NCBI GenBank assembly: GCA_045592625.1
Contig: JAZNVC010000027.1
Coordinates: 53,338 to 117,337 of the forward strand
Reading direction: 5' to 3'
From: SIG607 sp045592625
GTDB taxonomy: Bacteria > Bacillota > Clostridia > Oscillospirales > Acutalibacteraceae
Length of the DNA stretch: 64,000 nt
The position numbers and the translations under genes were made by a program. Numbering within the stretch: the stretch's first letter is position 1; each line of letters opens with the position of its first letter. Shown here one piece after another: positions 17,168-26,197 of the stretch. The notes below the pieces were generated by a model that was not told the DNA's origin, did not search any database, and saw only the letters and a list, made by a program, of their open reading frames with translations.

Positions 17168-17281
17168 AAAATGTCTCCCAAAATGTGAAATTTAAAGTTA
17201 TTATAACATACAAACGATTTTATTGCAAACTTTTGAGACTAAAACAAAATTCAAAGGGAATATTACTAATGGAGGAATGTT

Positions 17282-18283
17282 ATGAAAATCTTGTTTTATG
17301 ATACGAAAATATACGATAAAGAATCTTTTAACTATAATCTTAAAGGAAAGTACAGTGATATTATTATTGATTATTTAGACAATGATATAACTGCTACTAC
17401 AGCAGGACTGGCCGAAGGTTACGATGCAGTATGTGTTTTTGTTGCATCTAATGTAAATGCAGAGATAATTAAAATTCTTTCAAAATGTTCTGTAAAACTT
17501 ATTTTACTAAGATGTGCAGGTTATAATAATGTGGATTTAAAAGCCGCAAATGAATATGGTATAACCGTATTAAGAGTTCCGGCCTACTCTCCCGAAGCTG
17601 TTGCAGAACATGCAGTAGCTTTAGCACTTGCTGTAAACAGAAAAATTCACAAAGCATATATAAAGGTCAGAGAAAATAATTTTAGTTTAGTGGGACTTAC
17701 CGGAAGAAATTTTCACTCAAAAACGGCAGGAATAATCGGAACAGGAAAAATAGGTGCTGCCGCCTCAAAAATACTTCACGGTTTTGGTATGAAAATTCTT
17801 GCAGTTGATAATTATAAAAATGAGGAACTCGATTTTGTAACCTATACTGATATGGATACCTTGCTTAAGGAAAGTAGTTTGATTTCATTGCATTGTCCAT
17901 TAAACAAAGATACCTATCATTTGATAAATAAAAAAAGTATAGAAAAAATGAAAGACGGAGTAATATTAGTAAATACCTCGCGTGGTGCTCTTATCAACAC
18001 AAACGACTTAATTAACGGAATCAGAGATAGAAAATTTTTTGGTGTAGGTCTTGATGTTTATGAGGAAGAAGATAATAATGTATTTGAAAACAGAGAAGAT
18101 GATATTATGGAAAGTTCTGTAACTGCAAGACTTCTCTCATTTCCTAACGTTATAGTCACTTCACATCAAGGCTTTCTGACCGGAGAAGCACTTTCTTCAA
18201 TAGCTATAACCACACTGGAAAATTCATATCAGTTCAGCAAAGGAACAATCATTGATGCAAACGTAGTAAAAGCCACAGTATAA
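17282..18283 (+). CDS. ldhA: D-lactate dehydrogenase (LdhA type)
   Basis: A 333-residue NAD-dependent D-2-hydroxyacid dehydrogenase that reduces pyruvate to D-lactate. Family features are LRCAGYNNVDL, VPAYSPEAVAEHAVALALAVNRKIH, the Rossmann loop GIIGTGKIGAA, and the catalytic Arg (NTSRGALI region), Glu (LDVYEEE) and His (SHQGF). The N-terminus MKILFYDTKIYDKESF strongly resembles fermentative LdhA. GGAGGAATGTT precedes the ATG. It would oxidise NADH in competition with the hydrogenase operon. A related 2-hydroxyacid dehydrogenase such as a VanH type is less likely without other resistance genes. Confidence 0.88.
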   Translation: MKILFYDTKIYDKESFNYNLKGKYSDIIIDYLDNDITATTAGLAEGYDAVCVFVASNVNAEIIKILSKCSVKLILLRCAGYNNVDLKAANEYGITVLRVPAYSPEAVAEHAVALALAVNRKIHKAYIKVRENNFSLVGLTGRNFHSKTAGIIGTGKIGAAASKILHGFGMKILAVDNYKNEELDFVTYTDMDTLLKESSLISLHCPLNKDTYHLINKKSIEKMKDGVILVNTSRGALINTNDLINGIRDRKFFGVGLDVYEEEDNNVFENREDDIMESSVTARLLSFPNVIVTSHQGFLTGEALSSIAITTLENSYQFSKGTIIDANVVKATV

Positions 18284-18296
18284 ACTGTGGCTTTTT
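18268..18296 (+). terminator. intrinsic terminator of ldhA
   Basis: AAAAGCCACAG / CTGTGGCTTTT with loop TATAAA overlaps the stop codon and ends in a T run. Confidence 0.85.
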
Positions 18297-18297
18297 G

Positions 18298-19497
18298 TTA
18301 TTCGTCAAGATAATGGGTGTTTTTGTCATATGGTATTGAAACCAGCACACCTAGTCCCATAAGTATGCCCCAGACGATTATAAGTCCGCTCCAGCCAATA
18401 TCGGTTACTGCGTTGGCAAATATAGTAGATGATAATGAGGCAGCCATATAACTTATGAAATCAAGAAAGCCCGTTGCGCTTGAAACCAGTCCTGTACTTC
18501 TGAGCCCCGGACAATATCTACTCCAAAGCATTGTTGAGGAACAGTTTGCAGAAAAAATAGCAAGATTAATTAAAATAACGTTTGTTAATGGTTGTTTGAT
18601 AAAAATACAGCTTACAAAGAATATTGCTGAGAAACCAAATGATAAAATCATTGTTAAATCAAGGTTTCGATTAAGTTTTTCGTAAATAATTATGGCTATA
18701 AATGCATTTAGAGATGTAATAAGAGTTGTTACTGTAAAAACAATTGCTGATTGATTAGCGGAAAATCCCAAGAATTGTGTGTAGTATGTTGGCAACCAAA
18801 ATACTACGGTAGTTCGTACTATTCCTGTAAGAAGTGAAACAGCAGTGAATTTTATAATTTTTCTCTCGAATAAATCTTTTAAGCCGTTTTTAGTTGCTTT
18901 TGCATTATTTAAAACGGTATATGTAATTACTCCTTTTTTCTCAAGATAAGTAAATATTATATAACATACGACGCCGCAAATTATCAAGGTTATTCCGCCA
19001 CAGAAAAAGACTAGTTGCCATGAAAGGAGAACAGCAGTAATTCCTGCTATAGGTGAGCCTAAATGTGAAGAAAAATTATAGGCAACTGAGCAACGGGAAG
19101 CATAAATCGGTTCAAGATTTTCGGCAACTAATTTTGTCATCGGGCCATATATCATCGAAAGAAAAAAACCGCACAGAGCGTAGGCAGCATATGCTATATA
19201 GAAATTTGCGTTATCAGAACAAAAGGCGAAATTTGTGATACCTGAAAGAACGAGACCAAGGGATAACATGTATTTCGCTTTAATTTTATCTCCGAGTATG
19301 CCGTTTATTAATTGTCCGATTGCATATGTAATAAAAAATATTGAAGAAAATGAGCCGATGAGACTTTCGGTGTACATTCCGTCTTCAATCATTTTTGGAG
19401 ATACTACCGAAAGAATGTTTCTTACAAAATATATAAACATATATGCTACGGTACAAATTCCGCCCAGTAAAAAAGCATTTTTAGTATTTTGTTTCAT
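18298..19497 (-). CDS. MFS transporter, OPA-like
   Basis: A 399-residue polytopic membrane protein with about 12 predicted helices. The N-terminal MFIYFVRNILSVVSPKMIEDG and the loop GILGDKIKAKYMLSLGL resemble the organophosphate:phosphate antiporter (GlpT/UhpT) branch of the major facilitator superfamily. The substrate cannot be told from sequence; sugar phosphates, glycerol phosphate or other organic anions are possible. GAGGAAT precedes the ATG. It is a single gene converging with ldhA. Confidence 0.8.
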   Translation of the reverse strand: MKQNTKNAFLLGGICTVAYMFIYFVRNILSVVSPKMIEDGMYTESLIGSFSSIFFITYAIGQLINGILGDKIKAKYMLSLGLVLSGITNFAFCSDNANFYIAYAAYALCGFFLSMIYGPMTKLVAENLEPIYASRCSVAYNFSSHLGSPIAGITAVLLSWQLVFFCGGITLIICGVVCYIIFTYLEKKGVITYTVLNNAKATKNGLKDLFERKIIKFTAVSLLTGIVRTTVVFWLPTYYTQFLGFSANQSAIVFTVTTLITSLNAFIAIIIYEKLNRNLDLTMILSFGFSAIFFVSCIFIKQPLTNVILINLAIFSANCSSTMLWSRYCPGLRSTGLVSSATGFLDFISYMAASLSSTIFANAVTDIGWSGLIIVWGILMGLGVLVSIPYDKNTHYLDE

Positions 19498-19584
19498 TTT
19501 ATATTCCTCTAATTTTTCGAGTTTAAAGTAGTGTTTTCCGATTCACCAATATATCACAGACATCCTTTAAAGTCAATTTTTTTC

Positions 19585-19613
19585 TTGTAATTTTAATTGA
19601 AAAATTGTATAAT
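19585..19613 (+). promoter_or_regulatory. promoter of topB
   Basis: TTGTAA (19585-19590) and a perfect TATAAT (19608-19613) are spaced by 17 bp, 31 bases before the topB start. Confidence 0.6.
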
Positions 19614-19644
19614 TATAATATATTGTCAAAAAGGAGGGGACTGT

Positions 19645-21738
19645 ATGATTTTAATAATAGCCGAAAAGCCAAGTCTTGCCCGTAATATTGTTGCAGGAAT
19701 TGGAAATATGAGTAAAAATGGTAATTTTTACGAAGGTCAGGGATATATTGTAACCTATGCTTTTGGTCACCTCTTTTCTCTTTGCGACATCGAGGATTAT
19801 ACCGGTCCCACTGTAAGCGGTAGATGGAGTATGGAAAATTTACCGTGTTTTCCAAATGATTTTAAGTTTAAGCTTAAACGAGATAAGGATGGCAATATTG
19901 ATTCGGGGGTAAAAAAACAGTTCGAGCTGATAGAGACTCTTTGTAATCGGCAGGATGTTGACACAATTGTTAATGCCGGGGACGCTGACAGAGAAGGTGA
20001 AATTATTATCCGTCTTTGTATCAGCAATGCCCTTAAAAGCAATAAAAAACTTCTTCGGCTCTGGCTTCCCGACCAGACTCCCGAAACAGTTTCGGCCGCT
20101 CTATCTTCTATGAAGGAAGAAAGTGACTATGATAATCTTGCCAACGAAGGTTATGCACGTACCTATATTGATTGGCTGTATGGTGTTAATCTTACCAGAT
20201 ATGCTACACTTAAAACAGGAATGTTGCTTCGTGTTGGCAGAGTAATAGTTCCTATTGTAAAAGCAATTTATGATAGAGATATGGCTATTAAAAATTTTGT
20301 GCCCGAAATTTATTATGCTCCTGTAAGTTCAGAGGAAACTAGCGGAGAAGCGATTGAACTTAATTCGAAAAAGCGTTTTGATAAAAACTCTTTTAGCAAG
20401 GCAAAGGAACTTTGTGATTTATATAATCAATGCACAGCCGTAGTAACCGACAAAAAATGCAAAAAAGATTCACTTGCTCCGGGAAAACTATACTCACTGT
20501 CAAAATTACAAAATGTTCTTGGCAAAAAATATAAAATGTCTATGGACGAAAGTCTGAAAATAGTTCAGGGACTGTATGAAAAAGGTTATTTAACCTATCC
20601 GAGAACCAATTCTGAATATTTAGCAACCGCCGAAAAGGATAAAATTGCAAAAATTATCGGTAATATTGCATCTCTCGGTTATCTTGTGGAAATTAAAAAT
20701 AAAAAAACTATATTTGACGATAGTAAAATAGAATCCCATTCTGCACTTACGCCCACCTATAAGATTCCTAAAAAAGAGCATTTAAGCGAAACGGAGTTTA
20801 AGGTTTATCAAACAGTTTTTCGTCGTTTTGTTGCTGTATTTTGCTCTGATGAATGTATTGCACAAAAAACAGAACTTCATATTAAAGTGGGTGAATATGA
20901 AGAATTTGTTCTTAAGGGTACCGTTATCGTTGAAAAAGGTTGGACTAAATATGACGATTACAAGGGAAAGGATAAGGTTTTGCCATCTCTGAATGTGGGC
21001 GATAAAGTTAATATAAATTTTATTCCTAAAGAGAAGGAAACCTCTCCGCCTAAACATTATACAATCGAAACGCTAAACCAATATCTTAAAAATCCGTTCA
21101 GAGAAGAAAAAGCTGCGGCTAATGAGTCGGAAGAAGACGATGCCGAAGAATATAGAGCTATGTTTGAAGGACTAGAACTGGGTACCGAAGCCACAAGAAC
21201 AGGAATTATAGATAATGCTATTAAAAGCGGTTATATCGATCTAAAAAAGGATGTTTATACTATTCTTGACGGAGGCATTTATCTTATCGAATCTCTGACC
21301 TATATGGGAATTTCAATGGATAAATATAAAACCAGTATGCTGGGTCAGGCTCTTAAAAAAGTGTTTAAAAATACAATGTCAGTAAATGAAAGTGTTGCAA
21401 TAGCTCAAAAAGAAATATCAGACGTATTTACTGTCAAGGAATCTACACCTGAGACCGATACCTTTAACGGATTTTACGGTGATATAGTAGGCGTATGTCC
21501 GATATGTTCAAAGGATGTATTAAAGGGTCGGTACGGTTACGGCTGCAGCGGTTATAATGATGGCTGTAATTTTAGGATTTCGGGTGTTATTTGCAAAAGA
21601 GTTATACCAATTAGTAAGGCTAAAGAATTAATTGCCGTCGGTCAAACAGGTCTGATAAAAGGATTTATATCAAAAACCGGTAAACCGTTTGATGCCAGAC
21701 TTGTTTTAGAGGACGGTAAAGCTGTTTTTAAATTCTAA
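19645..21738 (+). CDS. topB: DNA topoisomerase III-like type IA topoisomerase
   Basis: A type IA topoisomerase of about 697 residues that passes single strands and decatenates DNA. The TOPRIM domain has LIIAEKPSLARNI and NAGDADREGEIIIR; the catalytic tyrosine lies in YLTYPRTNSEYL. A C-terminal zinc-ribbon-like repeat has CPICSKDVLKGRYGYGC and GCNFRI. The open frame extends 16 codons upstream, but ATG 19645 follows AAGGAGGGG by five bases and begins at the conserved MILIIAEKPS, so it is chosen. Sortase follows after 13 bases. Confidence 0.93.
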   Translation: MILIIAEKPSLARNIVAGIGNMSKNGNFYEGQGYIVTYAFGHLFSLCDIEDYTGPTVSGRWSMENLPCFPNDFKFKLKRDKDGNIDSGVKKQFELIETLCNRQDVDTIVNAGDADREGEIIIRLCISNALKSNKKLLRLWLPDQTPETVSAALSSMKEESDYDNLANEGYARTYIDWLYGVNLTRYATLKTGMLLRVGRVIVPIVKAIYDRDMAIKNFVPEIYYAPVSSEETSGEAIELNSKKRFDKNSFSKAKELCDLYNQCTAVVTDKKCKKDSLAPGKLYSLSKLQNVLGKKYKMSMDESLKIVQGLYEKGYLTYPRTNSEYLATAEKDKIAKIIGNIASLGYLVEIKNKKTIFDDSKIESHSALTPTYKIPKKEHLSETEFKVYQTVFRRFVAVFCSDECIAQKTELHIKVGEYEEFVLKGTVIVEKGWTKYDDYKGKDKVLPSLNVGDKVNINFIPKEKETSPPKHYTIETLNQYLKNPFREEKAAANESEEDDAEEYRAMFEGLELGTEATRTGIIDNAIKSGYIDLKKDVYTILDGGIYLIESLTYMGISMDKYKTSMLGQALKKVFKNTMSVNESVAIAQKEISDVFTVKESTPETDTFNGFYGDIVGVCPICSKDVLKGRYGYGCSGYNDGCNFRISGVICKRVIPISKAKELIAVGQTGLIKGFISKTGKPFDARLVLEDGKAVFKF

Positions 21739-21751
21739 GAAAGGAAAAATT

Positions 21752-22684
21752 ATGAGTGGATTTATAATTAACGAAAATATTTTAGATGAAGAAGTAAACA
21801 ACAATAAAAATAATAAAAAGCCCTCAAAGAAAAAAAAGACTTTAGATGTAGTTATTGTATTTTTGGTTGCTGTTTTGGTTGTTTGTCTATTTTTTATAGG
21901 TCGTTATTTTTGGCAGACCTATAGCAGTAATAATATTAATGATGATTTAGCAGGAGAAGCTATTAATTATGGCGATTCTTCTGAAACAGATAATAAAGAT
22001 AACGGTGAAGACTCTTCCCAAGGTGATAACAATGGCGGTTCAGGCAGTAAGAACAAAGTGGTAAAGGTTCCTGAATCCATTGACTTTAATAAATTAAAAC
22101 AACAAAATGAGGATGTTGTGGGCTGGATATTCAGTAAGAACGGTGTTATCAATTACCCCATTCTTCAAGGGGAAGATAATTCTTATTATTTGAATCACTT
22201 AATAAGCGGCAAGAAAAACATTAATGGCTCAATTTTTATGGATTGTACTGCTAATCCTAATTTTAGCGATGCTAATACCATTATTTTCGGTCACAGTATG
22301 GATAATGGTTCTATGTTCAGAACTCTTTTAAATTACAAAAAACAGTCTTATTATGATAAGTATCCCGAAATGTATATTTATACACCAAGCGGTGATTATA
22401 AATTGTTGATTTTTGCTGCATATGAAACTAAATCCGATGATACTGCTTATGGTAAGATATTTAGCGAAAAAGGTTTCAACAATCTTTTGTCTCACGCAAT
22501 GAAGAAATCTAAAATTAAAACAGATGTAAATGTTGGCGTAGGGGATAAATTGGTTACACTTTCTACCTGTGCTTATAGCAGCAAAAATGCAAGATTTATT
22601 GTAATGGGTAAGCTTGTTCCGGCCAATTTTAAGTCTGATGCTGATTTGGACAGCACATCCGATTCGGTTTCTTCTGAAAATTAG
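21752..22684 (+). CDS. srtB: class B sortase
   Basis: A 310-residue membrane-anchored cysteine transpeptidase. A Lys-rich cytoplasmic tail is followed by one membrane helix (about residues 31-50), a Ser/Asn/Gly-rich linker and the sortase barrel. Catalytic residues are His181 in IIFGHSMDNGSMF, Cys273 in VTLSTCAYSS and Arg281 in NARFIVMG. VVGWIFSKNGVINYPILQGEDNSYYLN is split here as the typical SrtB N-terminal part (residues 113-140). No sorting-signal substrate is encoded nearby, so it may act on distant proteins. It could share the topB transcript. Confidence 0.92.
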   Translation: MSGFIINENILDEEVNNNKNNKKPSKKKKTLDVVIVFLVAVLVVCLFFIGRYFWQTYSSNNINDDLAGEAINYGDSSETDNKDNGEDSSQGDNNGGSGSKNKVVKVPESIDFNKLKQQNEDVVGWIFSKNGVINYPILQGEDNSYYLNHLISGKKNINGSIFMDCTANPNFSDANTIIFGHSMDNGSMFRTLLNYKKQSYYDKYPEMYIYTPSGDYKLLIFAAYETKSDDTAYGKIFSEKGFNNLLSHAMKKSKIKTDVNVGVGDKLVTLSTCAYSSKNARFIVMGKLVPANFKSDADLDSTSDSVSSEN

Positions 22685-22709
22685 GGAAGCGGCTATCTTT
22701 CCGTATTTC

Positions 22710-22740
22710 GCAACTAATATTTATGGGTTGCATTTTTATA
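22710..22740 (+). terminator. weak terminator after sortase gene
   Basis: GCAACT / GGTTGC (one G-T pair) with a ten-base loop, followed by ATTTTTAT. Confidence 0.4.
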
Positions 22741-22756
22741 TTAATTATGTTAATAT
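22728..22756 (+). promoter_or_regulatory. promoter of ileS
   Basis: TTGCAT (22728-22733), 17 bp, then TAATAT (22751-22756) with an extended TG at 22748-22749. The start codon lies 29 bases beyond, so there is no room for a T-box leader. Confidence 0.6.
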
Positions 22757-22784
22757 ATGATAAGTTTTTGAAAGGGGTATTATG

Positions 22785-25700
22785 ATGTACGATAAAGTAT
22801 CCACTAATCTGAATTTTGTCGCTGAAGAAAAAAGAATCGAAAAATTCTGGCGCGATAATAAAATTTTTGAAAAAAGTATTGAAAGCAGAGCAAAAGGGGA
22901 ACCGTATGTTTTTTATGACGGACCTCCTACCGCTAACGGTAAACCTCATATCGGCCACGTACTTACTCGTGTTATAAAAGATATGATTCCGCGTTACCGC
23001 ACTATGAAGGGATATATGGTTCCAAGAAAGGCTGGCTGGGATACTCACGGTCTTCCTGTTGAATTGGAAGTAGAGAAAAAACTTGGCTTAGACGGAAAAG
23101 AACAAATTGAAAAATACGGACTTTCCGATTTTATTTCTCACTGTAAAGAGAGTGTATGGCAGTATAAAGGAATGTGGGAGGATTTTTCTCAGACCGTTGG
23201 CTTCTGGGCTGATATGGATAATCCTTACGTTACTTATCATAACGATTTTATTGAATCTGAATGGTGGGCTTTAAAAGAAATTTATAATAAAAACCTTTTA
23301 TATAAAGGCTTTAAAATCGTTCCATACTGTCCCAGATGCGGAACACCTCTTTCTTCTCACGAAGTGGCACAAGGCTACAAAGCTGTAAAAGAAAGAAGTG
23401 CTGTTGTACGATTTAAGGTTGCAGGAGAAGATGCATATTTCCTTGCTTGGACAACTACCCCTTGGACCCTTCCAAGTAACGTTGCACTTTGTGTAAACCC
23501 TGCCGATACTTATATAAAAGTTAAGGCAGTTGACGGTAATATTTATTATCTGGCTGAGGCACTTGCAGATAAAGTTCTTTCAAAAATTGCCGAGGAAGAT
23601 ACTGCTCCTTACACTGTTCTTGAAACAATGAAGGGAAGTGACCTTGAAAATAGAGAATATGAGCCCCTTTTTGAATGTGCAAAAACCGTTGCCGATAAAC
23701 AAAAGAAAAAAGGTTTCTTTATCACTTGTGATTCCTATGTAACAATGAGTGACGGTACAGGTATTGTTCATATTGCACCCGCTTTCGGTGAGGATGACGC
23801 CAAGGTGGGCAGAAAATATGATTTGCCGTTTGTTCAGTTTGTTGATGGCAAGGGTAATCTTACAGAAGAAACTCCTTTTGCAGGACTTTTCGTAAAGGAT
23901 GCCGATCCTAAAGTACTGGTTGACCTTGAGAGCAGAGGACTACTTTTTGATGCTCCTAAATTTGAACATGACTATCCGTTCTGTTGGCGTTGCGATACTC
24001 CTCTTATTTACTATGCAAGAGAATCGTGGTTCATAAAGATGACACAGGTAAGGGATGACCTTATCCGTAATAACAATACTATAAATTGGATTCCCGAAAG
24101 TATTGGTAAGGGACGTTTTGGCGATTGGCTGGAAAACGTTCAGGATTGGGGTCTGTCTCGTAACAGATATTGGGGAACTCCCCTTAATATTTGGGAATGT
24201 GAATGTGGTTGCCGTCATGCTGTAGGAAGCATTGCAGAACTTAAGGAAATGAGTGATAACTGTCCTGACAACATAGAATTGCATCGTCCTTTTGTTGACG
24301 CAGTTACCATAAAATGTCCTGAATGCTCAAAGCAGATGAAACGTGTTCCCGAGGTTATTGACTGTTGGTTTGATAGTGGTGCAATGCCTTTTGCTCAGCA
24401 TCATTATCCATTTGAAAATAAGGAGCTTTTTGAAGCACAGTTTCCTGCAAACTTCATATCGGAAGCTGTTGACCAGACAAGAGGTTGGTTCTATTCGCTT
24501 CTTGCTATTTCTACATTGCTTTTCAACAAAGCACCTTATAAAAATGTTATAGTACTGGGTCACGTTCAGGATGAACACGGTCAAAAAATGAGTAAATCTA
24601 AGGGCAATGCAGTTGATCCTTTTGAGGCACTTGAAACCTACGGTGCTGATGCTGTACGTTGGTATTTCTACACCAACTCTGCTCCTTGGCTTCCCAATCG
24701 CTTCTACGGTAAAGCCGTTACCGAAGGACAGAGAAAGTTTATGGGTACTCTTTGGAACACCTATGCTTTCTATGTACTATATGCCGATATTGATAAATTT
24801 GACCCAACTAAATATTCTATTAGCGACTGTAAACTTTCCGTTATGGATAAGTGGCTTCTCTCCCGTCTTAATTCTACCGTTAAAGCTGTTGACGATAACC
24901 TTTATAATTATCGTATCCCTGAGGCTGCAAGAGCCCTTGAAAGTTTTGTTGACAGTCTGAGTAACTGGTATGTACGCCGTGGCAGAGAACGTTATTGGGT
25001 ACAGGGTATGCCTGAAGATAAAATTGCGGCATATATGACTTTATATACTGCTCTTGTAACGGTTGCTAAAGCCAGTGCTCCTATGATACCCTTTATGGCT
25101 GAAAACATTTATCAGAATCTTGTTAGAAATCTTGATTCTTCTGCTCCCGAAAGCATTCATTTGTGTGATTTCCCCGTAGTTGACGAAACAGCCATAGATG
25201 CTGAACTTGAAGCAGATATGGATAAGGTTCTTGATATAGTTGTACTTGGCCGTGCTGCAAGAAACGGTTCTAATCTTAAAAACCGTCAACCACTTTCTAC
25301 TATGTACGTTAAGTGTGATAAAGTTTTAAGCGATGAAGCTATAGCTATTATCCGTGATGAACTTAATCTTAAAAATGTTGAATTTGTTGATGATACAGGT
25401 GCTCTTTCAAGCTATTCATTTAAGCCGCAACTCAGAACAGTAGGTCCTAAGTATGGTAAACAACTGGGTGAAATCAGAGCCGCTTTAAGCGAACTTGACG
25501 GAAGCAAAGCATATGACGTTTTGAAAGCAGAAGGAAAGCTGGTATTTGATTTTGAAAGCGGAACTGTAGAGCTTGGCGAAGAAGATTTACTTATTGAAAC
25601 CGTTCAAAAAGAAGGTCTTTTCACACTGTCTGATAATGGTGTTACTGTCGCTCTTGATACAGTTCTTACCGATGAACTAATTGAAGAAGGCTTTGTAAGA

Positions 25701-25934
25701 GAAATTACCAGTAAAATTCAAACAATGCGTAAAGAAGCAGGATTTGAAGTTATGGATCATATTGCCGTTTTTATGCAGGGTAATGAAAAGATTGCGGATA
25801 TTACCGAAAAGAATGCTATGGAAATAGCAGGTGATACTCTCGCTGATGAATTCGACTTTGATAATCTTAACGGATTTGTTAAAGAATGGGATTTAAACGG
25901 CGAAAAGGTTTCTATCGGTGTAATGAAAATTTAA
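22785..25934 (+). CDS. ileS: isoleucyl-tRNA synthetase, type 2
   Basis: A class I aminoacyl-tRNA synthetase of about 1049 residues that charges tRNA-Ile. It has the HIGH motif in PPTANGKPHIGHVL, the KMSKS motif, the editing domain with WTTTPWTLPSNVAL, and zinc-type cysteine pairs (CPRCG, CECGC, CPECS). The GWDTHGLPVELEVEKKLG form and overall length match the eukaryal-like type 2 group, known for low mupirocin sensitivity. Tandem ATGs lie at 22782 and 22785; AAAGGGG fits the second better. It is flanked by its own promoter and terminator. Confidence 0.95.
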   Translation: MYDKVSTNLNFVAEEKRIEKFWRDNKIFEKSIESRAKGEPYVFYDGPPTANGKPHIGHVLTRVIKDMIPRYRTMKGYMVPRKAGWDTHGLPVELEVEKKLGLDGKEQIEKYGLSDFISHCKESVWQYKGMWEDFSQTVGFWADMDNPYVTYHNDFIESEWWALKEIYNKNLLYKGFKIVPYCPRCGTPLSSHEVAQGYKAVKERSAVVRFKVAGEDAYFLAWTTTPWTLPSNVALCVNPADTYIKVKAVDGNIYYLAEALADKVLSKIAEEDTAPYTVLETMKGSDLENREYEPLFECAKTVADKQKKKGFFITCDSYVTMSDGTGIVHIAPAFGEDDAKVGRKYDLPFVQFVDGKGNLTEETPFAGLFVKDADPKVLVDLESRGLLFDAPKFEHDYPFCWRCDTPLIYYARESWFIKMTQVRDDLIRNNNTINWIPESIGKGRFGDWLENVQDWGLSRNRYWGTPLNIWECECGCRHAVGSIAELKEMSDNCPDNIELHRPFVDAVTIKCPECSKQMKRVPEVIDCWFDSGAMPFAQHHYPFENKELFEAQFPANFISEAVDQTRGWFYSLLAISTLLFNKAPYKNVIVLGHVQDEHGQKMSKSKGNAVDPFEALETYGADAVRWYFYTNSAPWLPNRFYGKAVTEGQRKFMGTLWNTYAFYVLYADIDKFDPTKYSISDCKLSVMDKWLLSRLNSTVKAVDDNLYNYRIPEAARALESFVDSLSNWYVRRGRERYWVQGMPEDKIAAYMTLYTALVTVAKASAPMIPFMAENIYQNLVRNLDSSAPESIHLCDFPVVDETAIDAELEADMDKVLDIVVLGRAARNGSNLKNRQPLSTMYVKCDKVLSDEAIAIIRDELNLKNVEFVDDTGALSSYSFKPQLRTVGPKYGKQLGEIRAALSELDGSKAYDVLKAEGKLVFDFESGTVELGEEDLLIETVQKEGLFTLSDNGVTVALDTVLTDELIEEGFVREITSKIQTMRKEAGFEVMDHIAVFMQGNEKIADITEKNAMEIAGDTLADEFDFDNLNGFVKEWDLNGEKVSIGVMKI

Positions 25935-25939
25935 CTTAA

Positions 25940-25971
25940 AATAGGGCGGGAATAACCCGTCCTATTTTTAT
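25940..25971 (+). terminator. intrinsic terminator of ileS
   Basis: An 11-bp stem AATAGGGCGGG / CCCGTCCTATT (one G-T pair), loop AATAA, followed by TTTATT. Confidence 0.85.
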
Positions 25972-26001
25972 TAATCGGGAATTTTTAAAACTATTTTAGT
26001 A

Positions 26002-26030
26002 TTGACTTTTAACACCTTTTGCTATATAAT
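26002..26030 (+). promoter_or_regulatory. promoter of tRNA-Pro
   Basis: TTGACT (26002-26007) and TATAAT (26025-26030) with 17-bp spacing, 14 bases before the mature tRNA end. Confidence 0.85.
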
Positions 26031-26044
26031 AACTAGGTCGTTAA

Positions 26045-26121
26045 CGAGGTGTGGCTCAGTTTGGTAGAGCGCTGCGTTCGGGACGCAGAGGTCGCAGGTT
26101 CAAATCCTGTCACCTCGACCA
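26045..26121 (+). tRNA. tRNA-Pro (anticodon CGG)
   Basis: A 77-base cloverleaf. The acceptor arms CGAGGTG and CACCTCG pair perfectly. The anticodon stem CTGCG / CGCAG encloses loop TTCGGGA with anticodon CGG, reading the proline codon CCG. The T arm has GCAGG TTCAAAT CCTGT. The 3' CCA is encoded. It has its own strong promoter and terminator. Confidence 0.96.
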
Positions 26122-26123
26122 AA

Positions 26124-26155
26124 AAAACTCTCGTTCGAAAGAGCGAGAGTTTTGT
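26124..26155 (+). terminator. intrinsic terminator after tRNA-Pro
   Basis: AAAACTCTCG / CGAGAGTTTT extended by three inner pairs to a GAAA tetraloop (26137-26140), then TTTG. Confidence 0.85.
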
Positions 26156-26197
26156 TATCCATACACCATATTTGTGCATCAAAATAGAGGCGATTTT

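Noticed and set aside
17195..17215. Rex-like site before ldhA
   Set aside because: GTTATTATAAC is a short dyad whose arm spacing does not fit the Rex consensus.
22685..22784. T-box riboswitch before ileS
   Set aside because: The gap is about 100 bases and the promoter lies at 22728-22756, leaving too little leader; no T-box sequence was seen.
26045..26160. Integration site of a mobile element at tRNA-Pro
   Set aside because: No duplicated tRNA 3' end, integrase or foreign-looking genes follow; the next genes are ordinary housekeeping genes.
26051..26197. N-terminal extension of TrmB over the tRNA
   Set aside because: The open frame runs through tRNA-Pro and its terminator; the predicted residues are unlike TrmB, and ATG 26198 begins the expected basic N-terminus.
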